64,000 bases of DNA from Cupriavidus basilensis (GTDB lineage Bacteria > Pseudomonadota > Gammaproteobacteria > Burkholderiales > Burkholderiaceae). Positions 25,805 through 34,247 of the stretch are shown here, piece after piece. The stretch is from positions 62,001 to 126,000 of the forward strand of contig NZ_BBQM01000023.1 of the NCBI RefSeq assembly GCF_000876015.1, read 5' to 3'. The translations under genes were made by a program, and so were the position numbers. Within the stretch, counting starts at the first letter, position 1. Every line of letters begins with the position of its first letter. A model generated the notes under the pieces. That model was not told the origin of the DNA and made no database searches. It worked only from the letters and a program-made list of their open reading frames with translations.

Positions 25805-26785
25805 ATGAGTCGTCACGTTTCGCTGTCCCGCCGCAAATTCCTCATCGCCACGCCGGCGCTTGCCACGGCCGCCGCGGCGGGCCTGGGCGTCAGCCTGCCT
25901 TCGCGCGCCGCCAGCGCCGACACTACGCTTGTGCTCGGCGATCAGGCCGGGTTGCTGCGTGGCCTGGTGGAGGCGTCCGGCGTACTCAAGGACGCGGGCT
26001 TCAAGTATCGCTGGGCCAGCTTCCAGGGCGCGGCGCCGTTGTTCGAGGCGCAGCGCGCGAGCGCGGTGGACGTTGCCTGGGGCGGCGACCTGCCGATCCT
26101 CGCCGCATCGGTCGGCGACCCCACCTTCAAGATCGTGACCACGCTGGGCGGGCAGGCATCGTCGCTGGGCCTGCTGGTGCAGGACGACTCCAAAATCCGG
26201 TCGGTCGCCGACCTGAAGGGCAAGACCGTGGTGATTTCGTCCGCGCGTGGCAGCGTGGCGCAATACCAGTTGTATGGCGCGCTGGCGGAGGCCGGCCTGA
26301 AACCCGACGACGTCCAGGTCCGCTTTGTGCTGCCGACCGATGCGGCGGCCGCGTTCGCGTCGCGGCAGATCGAAGTGTGGGGCACCTTCGACCCGTATTT
26401 CGGCGTGGCGCAGCAGCGCGGCGGCCGCATCCTGCGCGACGGCAGCCGGATCAACAGCGGGCTGTTCTTCGTCACCGCGCCGCAGACGTCGCTGGCCGAC
26501 CCGGCCAAGCGCGCCGCGCTGGCTGAGTACCTTCGCCGCCTGCAGCAAGCCGGCGCCTGGGCGAAGAACAACGCGGAAGCCTACACACGCATCTACGGCG
26601 AGCTGACGCGCGTGCCGCCGGAAGCGGCCAAGCTCATCACGAACCGGTCGTTCATCAACATCCGCCGCTTTACCGACGATGACGTGGCCACGCTGCAGAA
26701 GGTGTCCGACGCGGCGTCCGCCTGGAACATCATTCCGAAGCGCATCGATGTCAGGTCGATCGCGGAACAATCGCTGGCGACGTGA
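25805..26785 (+). CDS. ABC-transporter substrate-binding protein, SsuA/TauA type
   Basis: 326 residues with a twin-arginine leader (SRRKFLIATPALATAAAAGL, cleavage near SRAASA). The mature part has SsuA-like segments (DVAWGGDLPILAAS, LKGKTVVISSARGSVAQYQLYGALAEAG, FASRQIEVWGTFDPYFGVA). Such receptors deliver sulfonates, taurine, nitrate or related small anions to an ABC importer. No permease or ATPase gene is adjacent, so the receptor is an orphan within this window. Confidence 0.85.
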   Translation: MSRHVSLSRRKFLIATPALATAAAAGLGVSLPSRAASADTTLVLGDQAGLLRGLVEASGVLKDAGFKYRWASFQGAAPLFEAQRASAVDVAWGGDLPILAASVGDPTFKIVTTLGGQASSLGLLVQDDSKIRSVADLKGKTVVISSARGSVAQYQLYGALAEAGLKPDDVQVRFVLPTDAAAAFASRQIEVWGTFDPYFGVAQQRGGRILRDGSRINSGLFFVTAPQTSLADPAKRAALAEYLRRLQQAGAWAKNNAEAYTRIYGELTRVPPEAAKLITNRSFINIRRFTDDDVATLQKVSDAASAWNIIPKRIDVRSIAEQSLAT

Positions 26786-26873
26786 CAGGCATCGGCCGGG
26801 CATAGTCTGGCGGGCGGCGCGCGATCTCCCCGGGCTCGCCACGGGCTGCCGCGCCTTCGGTAGCGGAAAGCGC

Positions 26874-27359
26874 TCAACGAAGCGAGTACGCGAATTCGTC
26901 GAGCTGCGTGATGGCGCTGTTCCAGCCGTCGAAGAAGCCATACTGTTCGTGCGTGGCGCGGCCCTCTTCGTCCTGGTGCATTACGCGGGCGGTATAGCGG
27001 CTTCCCTCGCCTTCGTCTTCCATCGTGATCACCGCCGTGAAGCCCAGCATGGGCCTGGTCGGACGCCAGCCCGCGGTAAGCAGCGAGGTGAAGACCAGGC
27101 GCGATTGCGGAACAACTTCGAGAAAGCTGCCCGGGTTGTCGCTGCTACCCCCGTCCGGACCCTTCATGAAGGTATGAAAGGCACCGCCCGGCCGCAGGTC
27201 GAAGGCGACAACCTCAGTCTGCCAAGGTCTCGGACACCACCATTCTTTCAACAACTCGGGCTCCGACCAGGCGCGCCACAACGCGGCGCGCGGGGCGCGC
27301 AGGACGCGGGTGATGACGAGATCACGGGAATCAGCGCTATCGGCTACGTTCTGGGTCAT
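26874..27359 (-). CDS. SRPBCC / AHSA1-type domain protein
   Basis: 161 residues with the START-like AHSA1 pattern: DLVITRVLRAPRAALWRAWSEPELLKEWW, then a helix-grip with FHTFMKGPDG and MLGFTAVITMEDEGEGSRYTARV. Proteins of this kind bind hydrophobic ligands and are often paired with ArsR regulators. Here the ATG overlaps the stop of such a regulator by four bases (ATGA), so the two are translationally coupled. Confidence 0.88.
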   Translation of the reverse strand: MTQNVADSADSRDLVITRVLRAPRAALWRAWSEPELLKEWWCPRPWQTEVVAFDLRPGGAFHTFMKGPDGGSSDNPGSFLEVVPQSRLVFTSLLTAGWRPTRPMLGFTAVITMEDEGEGSRYTARVMHQDEEGRATHEQYGFFDGWNSAITQLDEFAYSLR

Positions 27360-27700
27360 TTCTTCTGCTCCGCTTGATGAAGTCGTTCAACGAACCGGAC
27401 CATGCGATCCGATCTGGCTTCCCACATGGCCCTTTGTTCCGCTATCCACTTTTCGGCCATCGAAAGTGTCTCCGGCCTCAGCTCGCAGGTGCGCGTGCGG
27501 CCGGCCTTCTGCGTATGGATAAGGCCGCTGCGTTCAAGCACTGTCAGGTGCTTCATGAAGGACGGCAGCGCCATGTCGAAAGGCGCTGCCAATGCGGAAA
27601 CGGTTTGCGCACCGCCGACCAACGCGCAAACGATGGCGATACGTGTCGGATCCGACAGTGCCTGGAAGACCTCGCTGATCGGCGGTAAATACTTATCCAT
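27356..27700 (-). CDS. ArsR-family winged-helix regulator
   Basis: 114 residues from the ATG at 27700 (MDKYLPPISEVFQAL). The winged-helix reads LSDPTRIAIVCALVGGAQTVSALA, then LPSFMKHLTVLERSGLIHTQKAGRTRTCEL. There is no metal-binding cysteine motif of the ArsR/SmtB type, so it belongs to the metal-independent group that accompanies SRPBCC proteins. It probably represses its own two-gene operon. Confidence 0.9.
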   Translation of the reverse strand: MDKYLPPISEVFQALSDPTRIAIVCALVGGAQTVSALAAPFDMALPSFMKHLTVLERSGLIHTQKAGRTRTCELRPETLSMAEKWIAEQRAMWEARSDRMVRFVERLHQAEQKK

Positions 27701-27787
27701 AAAGCTAAGTATAGGGTCGCTCAGAAGAATGCGCAATACCGGCGTCCGGGAACAGGAAGAACGCCGCCCGTCGCCGCCAACCCCGAC

Positions 27788-27811
27788 AAAAAAGGCAGGC
27801 CGAAGCCTGCC
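27788..27811 (-). terminator. Rho-independent terminator after the Bug receptor gene
   Basis: On the minus strand GGCAGGC-TTCG-GCCTGCC is followed directly by six T residues. The perfect 7-bp stem with a UUCG tetraloop lies 24 bp beyond the stop of the gene ending at 27836. It closes the LacI-regulated operon and separates it from the ArsR pair. Confidence 0.9.
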
Positions 27812-27835
27812 TCAACGGTGCAAGGTGGAGAGGCC

Positions 27836-28810
27836 TTATTCAGCCACGACATTCGCCGACCTGGCGACGGCGCCCCACTTGTCCGTTTCGCTCCTGATGT
27901 AGCCGGCAAACTCCTCCGGCCTGGTCGCCACCACTTCCGCGCCGAGTGTCGCCAGCTTGCTCTTCACCTCCGGCATGGCGAGCACCTTGGTCAGGGCCGC
28001 GTTCAGCTGCCTGACGATCTCCGGCGAGGTGCCGGCGGGCGCGACGAGACCGCCCCACGAGGATGCGTCGAAGCCCTTCAGCACCGATTCGTCGATGGTT
28101 GGCGCGTTCGGGAACGCCGGCACGCGCTTCTTGCTTGCCACCGCGATCAGCTTGAGCTTGCCGCCCGTCACGAACGGGCGCGCGGCGACGGCGGTGGTGA
28201 ACATCATGGACACCTGCCCGGCCATGACATCCGTCATCGCCGGACCATCGCCCTTGTAGGGCACGTGCATCATGTCCAGCTTCAGCCCGGACTTGAACAT
28301 CTCGCCGACGAGGTGGTTGGAGGAGCCGTTGCCGGCGGAAGCGAACGTGTATTTGCCCGGATTCGCCCTGACCTCCGCCACCAGCCCGCTGATGTCCGCG
28401 GCCTGAACCTTGGGTCCGGCCACCAGCACGATGGGCACGGTGGTGGTCTGGCCGATGGGCGCGAAGCTCTTGTTGACGTCGTAGTTGAGGCGCGGATAGA
28501 TCGTCTGGCTGATGGCGTTGGGGCCGACGTTCGCCATCAGGAGCGTGTAGCCGTCGGCGGGCGACTTGGCGACGAACTCCGCCGCGATGTTGCCGTTGGC
28601 GCCAGGCCGGTTCTCTACGACGAATGTGCCGCCCGTGACATCCTTCAGCTTTTCGCTCAGGACACGCGCGGTGGTATCGGATGCCCCGCCCGGGGGGTAT
28701 GGCACGACAATGCGCACGGGCTTGTCCGGATAGGCCGCCGCCGCCGCGCCCGAGACCAGAACTGCCGCGCCGATCGCCAGGCGCCAGGAAATGTGGATTC
28801 GTGTTTTCAT
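27836..28810 (-). CDS. Bug/TctC-family periplasmic substrate-binding protein
   Basis: 324 residues with a Sec signal (cleavage near AAAAAYPDKP). Family marks are PVRIVVPYPPGGASDTTARVL, VVENRPGANGNIAAE, YKGDGPAMTDVMAGQVSMMF and a helical C-terminus. Bug proteins bind carboxylates and are very abundant in Bordetella and Cupriavidus. No TctA/TctB membrane genes are nearby. It is last in the operon after the IlvD/Edd gene (22 bp gap), so the ligand is probably a precursor of that enzyme's substrate. Confidence 0.92.
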   Translation of the reverse strand: MKTRIHISWRLAIGAAVLVSGAAAAAYPDKPVRIVVPYPPGGASDTTARVLSEKLKDVTGGTFVVENRPGANGNIAAEFVAKSPADGYTLLMANVGPNAISQTIYPRLNYDVNKSFAPIGQTTTVPIVLVAGPKVQAADISGLVAEVRANPGKYTFASAGNGSSNHLVGEMFKSGLKLDMMHVPYKGDGPAMTDVMAGQVSMMFTTAVAARPFVTGGKLKLIAVASKKRVPAFPNAPTIDESVLKGFDASSWGGLVAPAGTSPEIVRQLNAALTKVLAMPEVKSKLATLGAEVVATRPEEFAGYIRSETDKWGAVARSANVVAE

Positions 28811-28832
28811 GGGTGTCTCCTCCAGGTTTTGA

Positions 28833-30518
28833 TTATCGAGGTTGGATGGGTATCAGTACTGCGCCTCTTGCGAGCGGCTTGACCGTCTTGCTGTAGATGT
28901 TCAGCCAGCCCTGCTCGGCGGCGCCCAGAATCGGCGTCGCCACGGCGCGGCGCGCGGCCATCTCGCTCTCGTCGACCAGCAGGTTGATCTGCCGGCCGGG
29001 AATGTCGATCTCGATGTCGTCGCCGTCCTTGACCAGCGCCAGCGGACCGCCCGCGGCGGCCTCGGGGCAGACCTGTCCCACGGCGACGCCCCGGTTCAGG
29101 CCCGACAACTGCCCATCGGTCACCACCGCGACCTTGCCGTTGAAGCCGGCGCCTTCGACAGCCGCGACGAACGACGAGGCCAGAGCGACGCCCGGGCCGC
29201 CGATGGGTCCCATGCCGCGCAGGCACGCCACGGTTCCGGCCGTGATCCGGCCATCGGCCAGCGCGGCAAGCGCTTCTTCCTGCGAGTGGAAGACCACGGC
29301 CTTGCCGCGGAAGCTCTCCGCCTTCTCGCCGGCATTGCCAAGTTTGAGAATGCTGCCCTCCGGCGCCAGCGAGCCCTTGAGGATGACCAGCGACGGCTTG
29401 GTCGAGACCGGATCGTCCAGCGTCCGGAGAATGGACGGCGACGGCGCCTCGTACGCATCGAGAATCGCTTGCCACGTCTTGCCCGAGACCGTCAGGCAGG
29501 TCTGCTCGATCATCGGCGCCAGCCGCTTGATCGTCGCCAGCGTGCCGCCCGCCGCTTCGAGCGCCTCGGTGCGGTGCGGGCCATTGGGCTTGACCGTCGC
29601 CAGCAGCGGGACTTCGCGCCCGAGGCGATCGAACAGATCGTAGAGATCGACCTCCGTTCCGGCCTCTTCCGCGACGCCCTGCAGGTGGCGCAGCACATTG
29701 ATCGACGTCGACAGCGCCAGCGCGACCCGCACGGCGTTGCGGAACGCCGCCGGAGTCAGGATGCTGCGCGGGGTCAGCCCCTCATTGACCATCTCGACGA
29801 TGCGCGCGCCGGCTGCCCGGGCCTGGTCGACCATCGCGGGCGAGTTCGCCAGCACCGGGCTGGCGCCCGGCAGCGTCAGGCCCAGGGCCTCGCAGACGAT
29901 GTGCATCGAATTCGCCGTGCCGAGCCCGGCGCACACCCCGGGGCCGCGCACGGCGCGCTTGCACATCCCGTCCAGGTCCTCGAAGGAAAGCTGGCCCGTC
30001 ACGTGCATGCCCACCTTCTCGAAGACGTCTTCGATGTCGACATGCTCGCCCTTGTACTGGCCGCTGGCCTGGTAGCCGCAGATCACCATGAGCGTCGGTA
30101 TGTCGAGCCGCGCCGCCGCCATCATCTGCCCCGGCGTGGTCTTGTCGCAGGACGCCAGGCAGACCATGCCGTCGAGTTGCGCGCCCTCGACCTGCACTTC
30201 GATGTCGTTGACGATCAGGTCGCGCGACGGCAGGATGTAGCGCCCCTGCTTGCCCGCGCTGGTGATGAAGTCGCTGGGCGCGGCCGTGCGGATCTCGAAG
30301 GGCACGCCCCCCGCCGCGCGGATTGCCGCCTTGACCTGCGCGGACACGCCGTCGAGATGGCTGAAGCAGCTCGACAGCTCCGAGGACGTGTTGACCACCG
30401 CGATCTTGGGCTTGTCCAGGTCCGCGTCGCTCAGGCCCAGCGCCTGCCACTGGGCCTTGCGCAGCGCCCATCGGGTGGTGCCCGGGTCGAAATTGCTACG
30501 GTATTTCGGGGAAGTCAT
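28833..30518 (-). CDS. IlvD/Edd-family dehydratase (sugar-acid dehydratase-like)
   Basis: 561 residues. Fe-S cluster cysteines appear in SSCFSH, ASCDKTTPGQMM and GPGVCAGLGTANSM. The C-terminal swivel domain has GMGPIGGPGVALASSFV and VVTDGQLSGLNRG, as in the family. Biosynthetic IlvD would normally sit with other branched-chain genes. The context here (LacI regulator, FAD oxidoreductase, Bug receptor) favours a catabolic dehydratase for a sugar acid or hydroxy acid. The start overlaps the preceding stop as ATGA. Confidence 0.9.
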   Translation of the reverse strand: MTSPKYRSNFDPGTTRWALRKAQWQALGLSDADLDKPKIAVVNTSSELSSCFSHLDGVSAQVKAAIRAAGGVPFEIRTAAPSDFITSAGKQGRYILPSRDLIVNDIEVQVEGAQLDGMVCLASCDKTTPGQMMAAARLDIPTLMVICGYQASGQYKGEHVDIEDVFEKVGMHVTGQLSFEDLDGMCKRAVRGPGVCAGLGTANSMHIVCEALGLTLPGASPVLANSPAMVDQARAAGARIVEMVNEGLTPRSILTPAAFRNAVRVALALSTSINVLRHLQGVAEEAGTEVDLYDLFDRLGREVPLLATVKPNGPHRTEALEAAGGTLATIKRLAPMIEQTCLTVSGKTWQAILDAYEAPSPSILRTLDDPVSTKPSLVILKGSLAPEGSILKLGNAGEKAESFRGKAVVFHSQEEALAALADGRITAGTVACLRGMGPIGGPGVALASSFVAAVEGAGFNGKVAVVTDGQLSGLNRGVAVGQVCPEAAAGGPLALVKDGDDIEIDIPGRQINLLVDESEMAARRAVATPILGAAEQGWLNIYSKTVKPLARGAVLIPIQPR

Positions 30519-31849
30519 TGCGGGGCTCCAAGGAAGGCACCATTGTTTTCCAGCACCTGCTGGATATCGGATACCGGCACGCGATGGACGCTGGTGCCGC
30601 GCGCCGCGGCAGCCGCGGCGGTGTGGCCGGCCGCCTCGCCCATCGCGAAGCATTGCGCGGTCACGCGGATCGAGGCCTGCGCGCCGTGGGTGGCCGACGC
30701 GCACCGGCCCGCCACCATCAGGTTGTCGAAGCCTTCCAGCAGCAGCGAGCGCAAGGGAATCTGGAAATACGTGCCGGGCGGCAGCCAGATCCACTTGGTG
30801 GCCCGGCCGGCGGCGTGATCCTCCATCGGCCACGCGCAGCAGGCGATGGCGTCGTCAAAGCGCGCGCCCTCCAGCACGTCCCGGTCGGTGAGGACATAGC
30901 TGCCGACAGTGCGCCGGCTTTCCCGGATGCCGATGACCGCGCCCGTATCCATGACAAAGGCGGACTCGAATCCGGGCACGTACTTGCGGAATGCCTTCAG
31001 GTAGGTGCAGACCTGTTCCCGCCCGGCGATTTCCGCGCGCGACATGACGCTCAGGTCGAACGGATCGGGCGACTTGCCGTCCACCGCCACTTTCGTGATG
31101 TTCAGGTGCGCGAGCCCGGGACGCTCCGCGAACACCCCGCCGGCGGTGCGGGGCAGGTCATAGCCGTCGGCGACGGCCTGTTCCAGCCGCTCGCGCAGCG
31201 CGGGGCGGCTCAAGCCGGCCAGCGCGTCGGTGTCCACCCCGCCGAACCGCATCATGGTGGTCGGAAACTGGAGATCGCCCGCCGATACCTCGCACGGCGC
31301 GCCCGCGAAGTTCACCAGGTCGGCGTCTCCCGAGCAGTCGACGAACGCCTTTGCGCGGATGGCCAGGCGCCCTTCCTTGGTCTCGATCAGCACGGCATCG
31401 ACCTCGCGGCCGTTCATCGCCACGCCGGCCACCATCGCGTGAAACAGCACCTCGACCTTTGTCTCCTGAACGAGCTGGTCGAGGGCGATCTTCATGGCGA
31501 ACAGGTCGTAGGGCAGCGATGCCGTCTCCAGCCACCGGGTCGGCGCCCCGAGGCCGTCGAGCCCCCGCAGCCGCTCGATGACTTCGTTGCAGAAGCCGCC
31601 CACGATCTGTCGGACCTGCGTTTCGGTGACGGCGTACAGGCCGCAGATGCTGCCCAGGCTGACCGATGTCAGCGTGCCGCCGAGGAAGCCCTCGCGCTCG
31701 AGCAGCAGCACCCTGGCGCCCGCGCGTGCCGCCGAGACGGCGGCCGCCACGCCGGCGGCACCGCCGCCCACCACGCAGACGTCGGCGGTGCGGAACACTG
31801 GCGTGGACCGGGCTGGCTCGGATACCACGCCAAATGAATACGTAGTCAT
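30515..31849 (-). CDS. FAD-dependent oxidoreductase (FAD_oxidored/PF12831 type)
   Basis: 444 residues. The N-terminal Rossmann motif DVCVVGGGAAGVAAAVSAAR near residue 23 is followed by LLEREGFLGGTLTSVSLGSICGL and a C-terminal GRCASATHGAQASIRVTAQCF segment typical of this flavoprotein group. The family includes FAD proteins next to sugar-acid and dicarboxylate catabolic genes, many of undefined substrate. It is the first gene of the operon downstream of LacI. Its start codon lies within a candidate operator. Confidence 0.88.
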   Translation of the reverse strand: MTTYSFGVVSEPARSTPVFRTADVCVVGGGAAGVAAAVSAARAGARVLLLEREGFLGGTLTSVSLGSICGLYAVTETQVRQIVGGFCNEVIERLRGLDGLGAPTRWLETASLPYDLFAMKIALDQLVQETKVEVLFHAMVAGVAMNGREVDAVLIETKEGRLAIRAKAFVDCSGDADLVNFAGAPCEVSAGDLQFPTTMMRFGGVDTDALAGLSRPALRERLEQAVADGYDLPRTAGGVFAERPGLAHLNITKVAVDGKSPDPFDLSVMSRAEIAGREQVCTYLKAFRKYVPGFESAFVMDTGAVIGIRESRRTVGSYVLTDRDVLEGARFDDAIACCAWPMEDHAAGRATKWIWLPPGTYFQIPLRSLLLEGFDNLMVAGRCASATHGAQASIRVTAQCFAMGEAAGHTAAAAAARGTSVHRVPVSDIQQVLENNGAFLGAPQ

Positions 31850-31850
31850 T
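31833..31850. promoter_or_regulatory. Candidate LacI-type operator at the start of the catabolic operon
   Basis: AATGAATACGTAGTCATT is an interrupted palindrome (AATGA-N-TACGTA-N-TCATT) with a central CG, the typical form of LacI-family sites. It overlaps the start codon of the FAD oxidoreductase. A 16-bp part, TACGTAGTCATTTTAT, recurs at 31916-31931. Confidence 0.5.
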
Positions 31851-31909
31851 TTATCTCCAAAGAAATGCGCGATCCCAGACGATGCTGGTTCGATCGCGCC
31901 CTTAACCCA

Positions 31910-31927
31910 TATGGTTACGTAGTCATT
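31910..31927. promoter_or_regulatory. Second candidate LacI-type operator
   Basis: TATGGTTACGTAGTCATT matches the operator at 31833 in its centre and right half but only three of five positions in the left half. The two centres are 77 bp apart, about seven helical turns, a spacing compatible with DNA looping. It lies between the LacI stop (31955) and the FAD oxidoreductase start. Confidence 0.45.
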
Positions 31928-31954
31928 TTATAGGAAAAAAAGCGGTTGCCAACC

Positions 31955-32962
31955 TCAAGATGTTGTGCGGCGCAGCACAAGGTCGTTCGGCAGCACAAAC
32001 GTGTGCGGCGGAAGGTCCGGTGCCGCCATGCGCTGCTCCAGCCGCTCCACCACCTGCTCGACCATCGCGGGCAGCGGCTGCTGCACGGTGCTCAGGCTGA
32101 TGCAATCCCATCGTGCCATCGGGATGTCGTCATATCCGACGATCCAGAGATCGTCGGGGACCTGCTTCCCGGTTCGCCTGGCAGCATCGAGGACGCCGAT
32201 CGCCACGATGTCGTTGGTGCAGAACACGGCATCAAGCTCGGGGCGCTCGGCGAGCAATGTCTGCATCGCCCGCAGTCCATACTCGTAGCCGAAGTCGGTG
32301 GCATCGGCACGCACGAAAGCGCGGCTGTTGAACTGGCCGCCCAGCCCCTCGATGAACCCCCTCTCCCGCTCGCGAATCGTGCTCGCCTTGGAGCCCCGGC
32401 CCGAATCGGCGGAAATCAGCCCGATGCACCTCCGGCCCGCCGACAGGAAGTACTCGGCGACCCGCCGGCCGCCGGCATGGTTGTCGCTGACGATGGTGTC
32501 GAAGAGGTCCGTCCCCACCGAGCGGTTGATCAGGATGATCGGCTTCTCGGCGGCGACGCGGCTCAGCATCTCCCGGGATTCGTCCAGCGCGGCGGCGAAG
32601 ATCACGCCGTCCGTCGCGCTTTCCGCAAGCGCGCGCACGGTCGCATCGTCCATCTTTCCGTCAACCTCCCAGACGGTGGTGCGAAAATCCCGGCTGGCGA
32701 GCCGCTCGACCAGGAGCTGCAGGAGCAGCGGGTACAGCGGATTCGACAGGCTGGCGACCACCACCGCGACGGTGCCGCTGCGGCGCGTCTTCATCTGCCG
32801 CGCGGCCGCGCTCGGCGAGTATTCGTGGTCCTGGATCACCTTCAGGACGCGCGCCTTCGTCGCGGGCTTTACCGACGGCAGATCCTGCAGCACGCGGGAC
32901 ACGGTGGTCTGGGACACACCGGCCAGGCGAGCGATGTCGATACTGGTAAGCCTCTTGTTCAT
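31955..32962 (-). CDS. LacI-family transcriptional regulator
   Basis: 335 residues from the ATG at 32962 (MNKRLTSIDIARLAGVSQTTVSRVL), which carries the LacI-type HTH and is followed by the hinge helix (SPSAAARQMKTRRSG). The periplasmic-binding-like effector domain spans about 62-330. Although transcribed in the same direction as the catabolic operon, it ends 105 bp before it, and the gap has two LacI-like operators. Control of that operon, with a sugar-acid-like inducer, is the likely role. Confidence 0.93.
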   Translation of the reverse strand: MNKRLTSIDIARLAGVSQTTVSRVLQDLPSVKPATKARVLKVIQDHEYSPSAAARQMKTRRSGTVAVVVASLSNPLYPLLLQLLVERLASRDFRTTVWEVDGKMDDATVRALAESATDGVIFAAALDESREMLSRVAAEKPIILINRSVGTDLFDTIVSDNHAGGRRVAEYFLSAGRRCIGLISADSGRGSKASTIRERERGFIEGLGGQFNSRAFVRADATDFGYEYGLRAMQTLLAERPELDAVFCTNDIVAIGVLDAARRTGKQVPDDLWIVGYDDIPMARWDCISLSTVQQPLPAMVEQVVERLEQRMAAPDLPPHTFVLPNDLVLRRTTS

Positions 32963-33173
32963 GTTGCGTGATTCGCGTCGCGATGTAGTCGGCGCCTGTG
33001 ATTCTAATGGAACGCCGCGGGAACCAGTCCAAATGCGAAACTGGCGGCGCCGCGGCAACCGACTGGAGGAATTCCGACGGGCCCGAGGCGAGCGGATGCG
33101 GGTAACATTGGGCGACGTGATGCGCCCGATACAAGCCTCCGACACCGGCGCCCGATACCACCGCCCCCGACTC

Positions 33174-34118
33174 ATGGATTACTTCTCGGCCGTCCGCGCC
33201 TTTCTCCTCGCCGGCGATCTCCAGAGCTTCAGCAAAACCGCGCAGCAGATGTCGCTGAAGACATCGACCGTCTCCCGGTACGTGTCCGAGCTCGAGGCGG
33301 ATCTCGGCATTGCCCTGTTCAATCGCTCCACGCGCGGCCTGGTGCTGACCGAGGGCGGGCGCGTGTTCCGCGAGCGCGCGATGGTGGCGATGGAAGCGAT
33401 GGAAGAAGCCCGCAGCATGGCGTCGTCCCTGAACGCCTCGCCGCAAGGCATGCTGCGCGTCACCGTGCCCACGTCGTTCGGCCGCAAGCACGTGGTCAGA
33501 CATCTGCCCGCCTTCATCGGGCAGTATCCCCGCATCAGCGTCGATCTCGTCTTCACGGATGACGTCATCAATCTTATCGACGAAGAGATCGATCTCGCAT
33601 TGAGAATCGGCGTGCTGCCCGATTCCCGGCTGGTCGCGCGGCGGCTCGCTTCGCACCGGCGCATCGTCTGCGCGAGCCCGGCATACATCGCCGCGCATGG
33701 CGAGCCTTCGGAACCCGGCGACCTGACCCGGCACACGGCGCTGCGCTTTTCCCGCGCCCACGACGACAAGTGGACTCTCGCCCGTGCCGATGGCAAGACA
33801 CCCAGGGAATGCGCGGTTCCGGTCGGCGGCCAGGTCAGGGCCGACGACACCGACGCCCTGATTGCCCTGGCGGTAGCCGGGTGCGGCGTCGCGCTCCTGC
33901 CCGCATGGAGTATCGGCACGGAGCTCGCCCGCGGCGAGCTCGTTCACCTGCTCCCCGGCTGGCAGGCCGGAGCAGGCCAGCCCGCGCCGGCGATCTGGGC
34001 GGTCTATCCGCCCAAGAAGGTGGTTTCCTCCAAGGTGCGCGCTTTCGTGGACTTCTTCGCCGAGCGCTTGAACGACGAAGACGAAGACGCCCCGCCGAAC
34101 GGCCGGGGCGGCAGCTAG
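33174..34118 (+). CDS. LysR-family transcriptional regulator
   Basis: 314 residues. The N-terminal HTH (MDYFSAVRAFLLAGDLQSFSKTAQQM, then STVSRYVSELEADLG) and effector domain (from about residue 90, SPQGMLRVTVPTSFGRKHVV) place it in the CrgA/DsdC-like branch. The start is set by the MDYF opening, since upstream sequence is a shadow of the divergent LacI gene. It is divergent from LacI and convergent with the cupin gene. Its target cannot be assigned. Confidence 0.92.
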   Translation: MDYFSAVRAFLLAGDLQSFSKTAQQMSLKTSTVSRYVSELEADLGIALFNRSTRGLVLTEGGRVFRERAMVAMEAMEEARSMASSLNASPQGMLRVTVPTSFGRKHVVRHLPAFIGQYPRISVDLVFTDDVINLIDEEIDLALRIGVLPDSRLVARRLASHRRIVCASPAYIAAHGEPSEPGDLTRHTALRFSRAHDDKWTLARADGKTPRECAVPVGGQVRADDTDALIALAVAGCGVALLPAWSIGTELARGELVHLLPGWQAGAGQPAPAIWAVYPPKKVVSSKVRAFVDFFAERLNDEDEDAPPNGRGGS

Positions 34119-34247
34119 CCAGCCCGCTCCCGCGGGACCGATGCACGATGCGGGCTTGCCGCGCGGCAGGCCCGCGCCTGTCGCTGGTGGCGCGTCGCTG
34201 CGCGCCGGGCCGCGCGCCCGGCCCGGCGGCGCTGGCCCGGCGGCGCA

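Noticed and set aside
28842..30818. Plus-strand open frame opposite the IlvD/Edd gene
   Set aside because: It is antisense to a gene with complete Fe-S cysteines, and its composition is random-like.
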